64,000 bases of DNA from contig OU744725.1 in NCBI GenBank assembly GCA_916613615.1, forward strand, positions 71,735,368 through 71,799,367. Direction: 5' to 3'. This DNA is from Steromphala cineraria. Taxonomy: Eukaryota > Mollusca > Gastropoda > Trochida > Trochidae. Made by a program: the position numbers and the translations under genes. Shown one piece after another: positions 38,471 through 48,196 of this stretch. Positions within the stretch are counted from its first letter, which is position 1; every line of letters begins with the position of its first letter. Under the pieces are notes generated by a model that searched no databases, was not told the DNA's origin, and saw nothing but the letters and a program-made list of their open reading frames with translations.

Positions 38471-41400
38471 ATGGACAAGCATCTCCTAACATGGTGTTTA
38501 CTAGTGTTGCTTGGGCAAGCCTTTCCAGCACTATCCGGTAAGTAATACACCATCGTGTTTCATCAGTGTTTTTGTATCTGCAGAGCCTACTACACGGAGT
38601 CGAAATCAAATATACTGATGTACAAAAGACAGTACACACCTCATATGCATGATTTTCAATTACAAAATCACGTTTTTGACGTCGTGCCAAAGAAATAACA
38701 AGTGCAGGAAATTAATCATCGATCAGTTGCAAGAAGACATTTCAAAGTGGTTTTTGACTTTTTATTTTTGAATAATTTTTATGAAACAAATCATAAACGA
38801 GCCTCATTCTTCACACATTTTCAACATTTCAAACATGGTGGGGGTAATTTTGATGTAATTGTGATCACCCCTAACTACATTTAAGATATTTTGATAAACC
38901 ATGCTGCAAATATGGGCTATGTTGATCATGTGAAAATCTAATGCATCACATGCCTCTTTCATATTAAATAAATCGAAAATAACTGGATTGTGTTCTTTCT
39001 TTTGTACTCAAGTTAGTCGTTTCATTGATCGCTAATGAATAGATCAACGTCGAATTTGGTCTTGATAGACCAGATACAGGCTCCGATATAGCCTATAAAG
39101 CTTCTATGGAACAATGAATACATCATATATTCTTCAAGTGTAAAAGATGTGAGGTATAACTTAAGTCTAGATGTAAGATTATGTCAATTATGAAAACAAA
39201 CATAATCTAGTTCTCATTATCTTCTTGGGTCTATTAGACTGCTACACATTTTGGAACCACATGTCAATTTACGCCGTGTTACTGGAATTCAGTGTATAGC
39301 ATGTATCCAGAATCATCATCCCTATATGTTAATGTATTACTCATAAGATACCGTATTAAAAATGCTGAAAATTACTGACAGAGTTATGGAGGGTTTTGTT
39401 AATTCCAAACTATTGATAAGGCTCTAATAACAAAGAGACAAGCATCGATTTCAGTACAAATTTACTTACTTGTCAAGATTCTCCGTTTTTCAGAAGGAAA
39501 AGTTTACGTGAATGACCATGTGAACACTGGGAAACACAGAGGAGAGGGTATGGTTGAGCTGACATGTTATGACGGAGAATGGATTAACATCATTAACGCA
39601 CACACATCTAGCTGTTCAGGGGCCTACTGTACTGATAAAGCTTCCCCTCTTGATATGACCCTGCTCGCTGACCTGTGTACAGGGGTACAAACTTGTACAG
39701 AGGACGTCTCCATACCAGCAGATGCTGTCAAGATAGAGGTCAGATACCAGTGCTTGAAAGGTCAGAAGAAGCTTAGGTTTTTTATATTTACAGCAGTGAA
39801 TAAAGTAAATTTTATGATTTTCCATGAAATAGTATTGTTTGACAGGAGTGTTTTGGTATAAGATGTCTCTGAGCGTGATCGAGAAATACGCCATTATTTG
39901 GATAGAGTCTCGTTAGTGTGAGAGAAACGAAAGGTTGACACGATATTGTAGCAGGAAATAAATGGTCATCATTTTATGTGACGTGACGTCACTATAAAAA
40001 CGCGTCAAATGCGTGAGCGATGTATTTTTTGGTGCCAGGTATGTGTGGTAAAAAAATATTGTAAGTTTGGATCTAACTACAATAAAATTATATTTCAAAA
40101 TTATCAATTCTTCAAAGATTGAGGAAAACGCAACAATTGATGTCTATCAAAATGTTACCCGCCAAGCGTTGTTTTATTTGCACTAACATTATGCAGATAT
40201 TTCTTGGGTGTAGAAATAATAAATCAAAATGTTTATATCATCACATTTTCACAACTCTTCATGTTATTCTTTCAGTGAATCCTCATAACCTGTGTGAGGC
40301 TACTGTATCCCCAGTGTTCTACCAGAACCATGTAGATATCCATACTCCCAGGTACCCAGCCAGACAGCGAGACCAGTGTGACGTCCAATGTACGGTCACT
40401 GGTAGTCTGATGTACCTCACCGTTTACAAAAGCGGCGGAATTCACGTACGGGGATTGGTTGACGGTGTTTCAACGTCCCTAAGGTCGCCACAAAATTACA
40501 CCGACGTGAGCATGTTCGAGTTTTCCTATGAAAACACCGGAGTAGACGACCAAGGCACATGGGTGCGAGTATCTGGTAGGTTATCCTTGTGCAGCTCAAA
40601 CTATTCAATGCAGATGATGCTAGAGGAAAAATATAACTTTATCTTTTGATTAAACACTTAATTTTTTCAGGCTAAATGTCCCAGAATGCGATGCGGAACA
40701 GAGGACGTTGTGTATAGCGACGTCAATAAGGTTTCTCATTCTGGTGTAACAATTTTAAGTACTGCCATTTCTGATCTTATATACATTTCTGATCTTGTAT
40801 ACATTTCTGGTTATATATACATTTCTGATCTTATATACATTTCTGATCTTATATACATTTCTGTTCTTATATACATTTCTGATCTTATATACATTTCTGA
40901 TCTTATATACATTTCTGATCTAATATACATTTCTGATCTTATATACATTTCTGACCTTATATACATTTCTGACCTTATATACATTTCTGATCTAATATAC
41001 ATTGCTGTTCTTATATACATTTCTGATCTTATATACATTTCTGATCTTATATACATTTCTAATCTTATATACATTTCTGATCTAATATACATTTCTGATC
41101 TTATATACATTTCTGATCGTATATACATTTCTGATCTTATATTACATTTCTGATTTTATATACATTTCCGATCTAATTTACATTTCTGATCTTATATACA
41201 TTTCTAACCTTATATACATTTCTGATCTAATATACATTTCTGACCTTATATACATTTCTGATCTTATATACATTTCTGATCTAATTTACATGTCTGATTT
41301 TATATACATTTCTGATCTTATATACATTTCTGATCTAATATCTATTACGTCACATGCGTTTCAGGTAATGGGGCAAGATTGCAAGTTGACTGTAAGAGTT

Positions 41401-44400
41401 CTCACTCAACTACTGCTGCCCCTGGTAGAAGCTCACCTGTTACGAGACCAACTCAAGGTGTTGTTGGATGGGGGGTAGAGGACACTCCAACAGTTGACGA
41501 TGACACATTCAAACAAGACAAGAATGAAAGTAGGATTCCTCATGAAGGGATTTTCAACTCTGCTAGGCTAATGCGAAATTTTAGATATAGATGAAAAGGT
41601 TTACTGAAATAGTTCAAAAACGTTTAGAAAAACGGAATGAAATTTATCCTACCTCATGTAAGAATCTCGATCTCTGATTGGTCCACGTGACCCTGAATAA
41701 ATACTGATATCCCTCTCTTGAGCGGGGAATAAATCATTATACCCCGGCACATAAAAAGCATGAAAAAAGCGTGCAGACGGAGCGTCTTGAAATGTACAAT
41801 GTATGTTACCTCGAACACATGATTAAACTGGTTACTTTTGATCAACCGATATGTAGCTTTGAACAAACTATAGTAAAATGACTTACGAATTTCTTACCCT
41901 TTATCTTCATATTATATGCGTTTTGTTTAAACATTCGGTAAGATAAATTCGTTATAACATTCAAAGGCGGGGTACACGGGGAGATATCCGCCTCTCGCTT
42001 GGTGTTATGCAACTCGCCTTCGGCTCGTCGCATAACACCAAGTTTGAGGCGGATGTCTCCCCGCGTACCCCGCCTTTGAATGGTATAACTTATAATGTCC
42101 GCGACTGTTAATTATAATGACGATGTGGAGGATTTATTTTGCGAAACGACATATAGGGCTATTACACATGGTAGGGTTTGATAATCGATATTGAGGTTTA
42201 TAATGTACCTTGAGATATGGAAATGTTGGAAAATAATGGGCGTCGATTTAATGATGAACTATTTGCATATGGTGCATTAATATTTTCCTTGCAAACTGAC
42301 CAAGCTTAAATGACCAAGAACGAAATTACTCGTAGATATTAATCCCTTTCATCCTCTAAGAGGAATTCAGCTGACCTAAAGGTTTTCGTTTCAACAGAAT
42401 ATGGATTCTTTCTTTTATCGTTCAGATTTCAAGACACTTTTTTGAACGTTTTAATGACAGTAGCATCTAATAAGACCTAACATATGAATTGCAAATCAAA
42501 AACATTTATTCAATAGAAGTGTGTTGAGGTATTACTCCTAGTTGATTCTGATGCCGATGAGCCCGAGTCTACTCTGGTTGGTGATTCTAAGTAATATGAA
42601 TTAAGACAATAGCACATGTATTTATTCAATATGAGTGTGTTGAATTCCATTATCAAGATGTATATTTCTATTGGAGACATTATAGACTGGTCATGAGGTC
42701 AATACCTGCTTTTATAGACCCGAGGAAAACAATATTGACAGAGAACGAAGTCTCAATATTGTTTTCCTCGGGTCTATAAAAACAGGTATTGACCGAATTC
42801 ACCAGTCCATAATTGTTTTATTATGTCGCGGTTAAAACACGAAAAGGAAATAGAAAACTACAAGAATGAGCGGCATTTCGGCTCGATTGTTGGCGAGGAA
42901 GGATCAATGACGTCATAACAATAGCATGACGTCATGAAACAACTGTTTGACGTCATCGGTTCAACTGAAGTCAATATCACTTTTGGTCGGACTCGGGGTC
43001 ACGGGGGTCAAGTTAATATCACTTTCTGTCGACTGTCACGTGACCGGTTCTCGACCAATCGGATTGCCGGAAAATAACGCTTGCATAATAAAAGTTAATA
43101 TCACCGATCAATATATTTACTTCTAGCTGATTCTGACGCCGATGAGCCCGAGTCTACTCTTGTTGGTGATCTTCTGGGTGGTTTGCTGGCCCTCATTGTT
43201 GTTCTCATCATTGGTCTAGCAGTTACAGTGTGAGTAGAATCCATTATTTATCAGTGTTACATAATTTCTATCTGTGTGTTTTCATGCCATTTGGAAAAGT
43301 AGAAACCTCATCAGTATATTCGAACATTACAGCATTTCTTACTGTGTTAGTCCTAGAAATAAAACTAAGTTTTTTTCTGGTATCGACCCGCGTCAGTTTC
43401 AAAAACCTTCATCAAGCCTTTTAACCCGAGATGTTGACAACGGAAAAATGTAGTTCAGTGGCCTGGGAACATACTGAACGAAAACTTGTAAAATGTTATT
43501 TTGTTTTGTTTGTGTAAGCCTCCACAGCTGCAGTGATAAAGTGATCCGAGGTGATATTCGTTTATTTCTTTCATTTTTATCAAATTCAATAATCAAAACA
43601 AAGTTTGAATTTTAAAAATCCGGATTATCGCATCATTTTTGCCTGTATGCAAAGACCAGAAACATTTTGTCTTTTGGTCTTATCCTTCCGTTTCGAATTG
43701 CAGACTCTTTTGCAAGAGAAAGAAGTCAACAGGATCCTCTAACAACGAAGATTCACTCACACAGGTGAATAAACTACCAGATGTCCCTCCAAGACCATCA
43801 GTCAGGCCTCAGCGTCCAGTCCCTCCCCAGGGAAACGATGATGGCTATCTCACCCTAGTTGAGTCGACCACACAGGTCAATAAACCGGCGGTCAGTTCAC
43901 GACCATGTCCAGTCCCTGACGAGGGAAAAGAAGATGGCTACCTCACTCCCGTGGAGACAACCACACAGGTCATTAAACAATCAAATGTTCCTTCACAACA
44001 GCGTCCATTCCATACCCAGGGAAAAGAAGATAACTACCTAACACCGGTTGAGTCAACCACACAGAACAATGAACCACCAAATGTTCCCTCACCACAGCGT
44101 CCAGTCCATACCCAGGGAAAGGAGGATAACTACCTTACACCGGTTGAGACAACCACACAGGTCAATGAATCAAATGGCCCTCCTAGACCAGCGGTAAGGA
44201 CACTAAAGGGTCCAGGCTCTGACCAGGGTCCGGAGGATGAATACCTCACCCCAGGAGAAAGGTCATCGCCTAACGCTCTACTAGGTTACGATAAGATAGA
44301 ACAACCTGTGTACTTGGAGCTTGAAAATCCTGCTGAATACACAGACCTTGATGTGTACGATACCATCGGAGAGGCAAAGACTGAAGAGTACACAACACCT

Positions 44401-44415
44401 TACTCGACCAGTTGA
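38471..44415 (+). CDS. Gene B: type I receptor, SUEL-like + CUB-like ectodomain, long YLTP-repeat tail
   Basis: Six coding exons: 38471-38537, 39494-39760, 40276-40575, 41365-41529, 43127-43229, 43704-44415. Phases are 1,1,1,1,2; 537 residues. The exon plan matches gene A. Signal peptide MDKHLLTWCLLVLLGQAFPA. Residues 23-111 are SUEL-like (ELTCYDGEWINIINA ... LCTGVQTC ... IEVRYQC). Residues 112-211 are CUB-like (LC ... TPRYP ... CDVQC ... DDQGTWVRV), closed by RLQVDC in exon 4. A short acidic stalk precedes the membrane helix (about 278-301, LLGGLLALIVVLIIGLAV), then KRKK. The tail has proline motifs (PPRPSVRPQRPVPP, SH3-type) and five ~32-residue repeats centred on YLTL or YLTP. YxxP suits Crk-class SH2 domains. 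The C-terminus has YLEL-x5-YTDL-x2-YDTI, one residue short of ITAM spacing. A phosphotyrosine scaffold receptor is inferred; the ligand is unknown. Confidence 0.75.
38612..39012. mobile_element. Diverged relative of the 45-kb TA-MITE, in gene B intron 1
   Basis: Its ends, GTACAAAAGACAGTACACACC and TTGTGTTCTTTCTTTTGTAC, echo the TIR of the 44977-45507 element. Interior words match too: ACGTTTTTGACGTCGT versus GAGTTTTTGACGTCGT, and AACATGGTGGGGGT versus AACATGGTAGGGGT. Confidence 0.6.
40765..41341. repeat. 18-bp minisatellite, about 32 copies, in gene B intron 3
   Basis: The unit TTCTGATCTTATATACAT repeats in near-perfect tandem. Because 18 is divisible by three, it leaves long open frames on both strands (YISDLI and MYIRSE repeats), which are not genes. 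The array ends only 20 bp before the acceptor of the stalk exon at 41365. Confidence 0.95.
41950..42092. repeat. ~140-bp palindrome in gene B intron 4
   Basis: The left arm has CATTCAAAGGCGGGGTAC and GGTGTTATGC. The right arm has GCATAACACC and GTACCCCGCCTTTGAATG. The loop contains TCGCCTTCGGCTCG. It is markedly GC-richer than its surroundings. Confidence 0.85.
42542..42594 (+). CDS. Partial copy of the gene B membrane exon ending in a stop: possible soluble-isoform exon
   Basis: Acceptor TTACTCCTAG then 53 bp that duplicate the start of the 43127 exon (TTGATTCTGATGCCGATGAG). After exon 4 (phase 1) it would encode IDSDADEPESTLVGDSK and stop at 42592, before any membrane residues. That would give a secreted ectodomain. 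A donor-like AA|GTAATA in phase 2 would instead join to the tail exon and drop the membrane helix. The counterpart in unit 2 is 49018-49070. It could also be a dead exon. Confidence 0.35.
42680..42813. repeat. 134-bp palindrome in unit 1
   Basis: ATTATAGACTGGT ... GAGGAAAACAATATTGA mirrored by TCAATATTGTTTTCCTC ... ACCAGTCCATAAT. Its duplicate lies at 49162-49299. Confidence 0.9.
42908..42955. promoter_or_regulatory. Triple CRE cluster in gene B intron 4
   Basis: TGACGTCA at 42908, 42927 and 42948, about two helical turns apart, and about 170 bp before the membrane exon. The copy in unit 2 has sites at 49392, 49411 and 49432. Binding by CREB/ATF-type factors is inferred from the motif only. 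Confidence 0.45.
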
Positions 44416-44688
44416 AATCGCATTAAAAACAGATCACATTTTTATAATGGCTCAACTCAAATTGTATGATAATCCTATATATGCTTTGGCCGCTGTTGAA
44501 GTAGTAGAACTACATAAGAAAAAATATCATCGTTCAACATGTGGTAGGAATATGTTTACGTAATGTATATGTAACCTTTGTTGGAATATTGTTGGAGTAG
44601 CACGTGAACTTAAGCATATTGTATGAAATTTATTCTCAATGCTAAAGCTCTGACACTTCTGTTCGACAGTTTCATGTTAACATTTATC

Positions 44689-44694
44689 AATAAA
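44689..44694 (+). terminator. Gene B polyadenylation signal
   Basis: AATAAA, 274 bp after the gene B stop. The unit 2 copy is at 51172. Confidence 0.5.
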
Positions 44695-44976
44695 TGAAAA
44701 TTTGTAAATCCAAAAATGAATATTTTTATCGTGAAAAATAGAAAATAACTACAATGTAACTCCATAGCTAGTTGCTGAAACAATAGCTTCCTCGACAGTG
44801 GGCGATACAACCCCTTTCTTAGTCCTTGCAAACAGAATTGCAATCGATGTAAACGTTTGTATAATAGTCTGTTCTGAATTGACTTGGGCTGTAAACGATG
44901 CAAATTTTCATCTTTTAAACTCCTTAAAATCAACAAAATCTTACTGCGCTACGGTAAAACAACTTATTTTCAAATA

Positions 44977-45507
44977 AACTCACGAGCAAAAGAAAGTATA
45001 ACACTCAGTTGTATTTATCATATGTAAAATTTTCAAAGTCAGATATCTCGAGTTTTTGACGTCGTTTTCCAAAAATGACTTGTTTGGAAAATTAGTCCAA
45101 AACATTAAATAAATAAAAGAATACCTCTACGCGGTTTTTTAAATTTAAAAAAAAAAATTAAAAATTCAATATTAAAATTTCCCTAAATTTATTTTGACAA
45201 TACACAACTTTTCATCGACATATAACACATACTCTGTGTGAAAATCAATAAATGTTCATCGTCATGCACACATTTACAACATTTTGAACATGGTAGGGGT
45301 CATGTTGGTGTAAATTTCATTTCTTACCCTAGTCTACTTTAAATGATGACATTTAAGTGAAAATATAAAACAGTCACCAATAAAGCCATTCAAACTACAG
45401 CCGAAAGGTGTTATTGTCTGCTTCCATAATCAAATGCATCTTATTTCTTTAAAATATTGAATTAATGGAAAACAAGTGAGTGTTATACTTTCTTTTGCTC
45501 GTTAGTT
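44977..45507. mobile_element. 531-bp TA-flanked MITE present only in duplication unit 1
   Basis: Its 29-bp ends match with one mismatch and read ACGAGCAAAAGAAAGTATAA at the left, inverted as TTATACTTTCTTTTGCTCGT at the right. TA is duplicated at each side. Unit 2 shows the empty site (CAAATATATGAATT at about 51460) with a single TA, so the borders are exact and the insertion postdates the duplication. No transposase. Tc1/mariner-type non-autonomous element. Confidence 0.92.
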
Positions 45508-46612
45508 TATATGAATTAAAACAGTTCGACAGGTTCATACGAAGTTTGAAGCAAGGCTATGAACAAAATGTCCCTAACAGCACATCTCTTAGTCTAATAT
45601 TTGTATTCTGTTTTTATTAAAATTGTATTATTCCTAGAAATTAATTTATAGAACAAAAAGGAAGTAAGCATGGTCTGCTATAAGCAAAATAACATTATTT
45701 CGTTCGATCACGTGGTGACTGATGAGTATATAATAAATATTCGTATATATCAATAAATGGTAATATTGATAAGCTGGCATAGTTGATCTGGACACAAAAC
45801 ATTTTTTGCTAAACCAAACAAAATACAATAGACACATGTTAATTTCTTATTAACGTGAAGGGCATAAGTCTTATTTTCTTTTGATGTTTTTAAAGTAAGC
45901 AAATCGTTGGTTAGCACCTTAGCAAGATGTTTGTAATGTATATGCTCTGTAACTAGTTCATACTTCAATTCCTCAGACAACAATTGAACGTGTTTTGCCA
46001 AAAAGCAAGCCACTCTGTATCATCTACGAAACTTATAAACGTATGAATGTGAAGCAATCCGTGTGAATTCTGCCTACTTTTGCATTTACATCCAGGCATC
46101 ATTTACATTAAAACTTCAACATTTTCCAAAATCATTCACTCCGGAAACATGAAGGCAACTTCACGCAACATGTTCATACACAATTCATGCATACACAACT
46201 CGGGCAACATTTGCATTTCAACCAGGGTTCTGATGGGTTTAAAACCAACAGACACATATATGATTTTCCGTGGTTGAAACTTTGAGTTATTTAGTTCATT
46301 CAAGCATTTATTCCCCTAATCATTTCATAATGTTTTTCATTTATAACGTGGGATTTAAAGCGAATATAAATGAGGTTGTAGAATAATACATCAAGGACAA
46401 AAGACGAGGTTTAGCAAGTCATCACAACACTCATTTACCTTGCAATAACATCCCCCTCTGTCTATAAATATGAACGTGGGTTGAGGAGAGTATAGTATAG
46501 TACTAGTGAATATGGTCATATCGCATGTCACACTGTGACGAAATATAAAGTTAATTCTGAACCTCCCAGTTCCGATAATCAAAGCTGTGTATAATGTCAT
46601 ATTTCCGCTATG

Positions 46613-46722
46613 TAAGTGACACATCCGATATCTTCAGTATAAGTACTCGTACTCCCGAGTGACTTATAATCAGTGTGTCAGAGGGATCATCATCGAAGTC
46701 TCTTGTCTGCAGTCTGGTACAT
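46613..46722 (+). other. Putative non-coding first exon and promoter of C1
   Basis: The donor GGTACAT|GTGAGTATACTT (GT 46723) pairs with the acceptor CTTCTCCAG ending 48179, 17 bp before the C1 ATG. CTATAAATA at about 46461 and TATAAGTA at about 46638 are candidate TATA boxes. The unit 2 copy has its donor at 52674 and acceptor at 54130. Confidence 0.4.
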
Positions 46723-48196
46723 GTGAGTATACTTAACTTATCTACGACTACTAGAGTATGCAGATGCATATCAAAAGTTTGGGCACCTACAGCTGTTTAC
46801 TTCCAAACCATCTGGGAAACAATGTATATCAACATATGCAGTTTGGTTGAAAATTTTTGGATTTTGATTTTGCTTTGCCTATATGATTCTGTACGTCATT
46901 TATCTACATATATCATCTTTATTTGATAATGTGATCATCTATATGAGATTTAAAAGAGAAAAGTTTTAATATTTTTAAAATAAATTTCATTGAGCTGACA
47001 AAGCTGGACAAAGGATAGATATGGCAATTAGACTATGCTAAGGTACATTGAATCGCTTCTGTGATTAACACACAACATCATAAATGTTCCATCTGCCATG
47101 TCATAATAATCTAAAGACCTCAGAATCATATCTGCACTAGAAATACCAAATGCATGTCACCAAACTTTTGGGATGCAGCTGAAAACTCCATTGGACGGGA
47201 AGTCACTCAGCAGTTTTGTGATGTATTCTAGTTATCATGTACAAGTAGTTATGGAAATAGATTTCTTTCAAATCTTAAATCATGAATACTATTTATTATT
47301 TAATTTAAACTTTGATGGGACATAAACTGAGATACTTCATCAAAACCTCATTTTGTCCAGTATTTTCAAATCATATTTGAAAGTTGGTTAAACTTTTAAA
47401 AGTTTGTTTTTCTTCTGATCGTGTTGTTATTTTGTATCTGAAAGACTGAAGATGCTACAGTGATACTCAACACAGAACGTTTTTCAATACTTACTTATTT
47501 ATTACTTTAGTATGTCATAAGCCATTTGCATATATGGATTTTTTTATACCTTTATATTGAACATTGTGGGTTTTTTTAAACATACGGACAAATTTAAATA
47601 TATTTGAAACGGTCAGTGATAAAATGGTCAAAGCTATAAAATATCATTATTAAAAATAGGATTTAGGACTTTCTGATTGAATTTATACATTGTGATAGTT
47701 GTTATTGGTGCAATTATTCTAGCGCTGTTAACTAGCATAACGTGCGTGTGTTTGTAACATAAAGACATATTTATTATGGTCATTATAGTGTTTGTATATT
47801 ATTGAACTTAACAATTCTGTGGATATCCCTGACTAAGTGTTCATTTGCTGTATTTTGATTTCATTTGTCGAAGTAATTATATTGATTAAAATTAGCATAA
47901 GAAAACAAACAGCACATCAACCATCATACTTGAAATAATTAGTTAAGTTTTACATCGGCTACAAAGTTAAATAAATAACAGTGATATTAGTGTTTCCACA
48001 ATATTGATTATGTCATGAAATAAAGACAATCCTTCCATCTTCCAAAATAAGAAAGTGTCATATCATTGGCTGATTATCTTGATTAAACTTGTTTGAAATA
48101 AATAAGACGACGAGAGATTCCTTGATGCAAATAAGTTGATGTAGCAATTAGATTGTAGCAAGTTCCTACTCTTCTCCAGCTCTTCAACCCACGACC

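Noticed and set aside
40686..41153. 155-codon plus-strand frame of YISDLI repeats, with a mirrored MYIRSE frame on the minus strand
   Set aside because: Both are by-products of the 18-bp minisatellite in gene B intron 3; they lie between two well-defined exons.
43639..43703. Upstream ATG making the last gene B exon a stand-alone 258-residue protein
   Set aside because: A clear acceptor (GAATTGCAG) at 43703 and phase 2 match the membrane exon; the residues before it are intronic.
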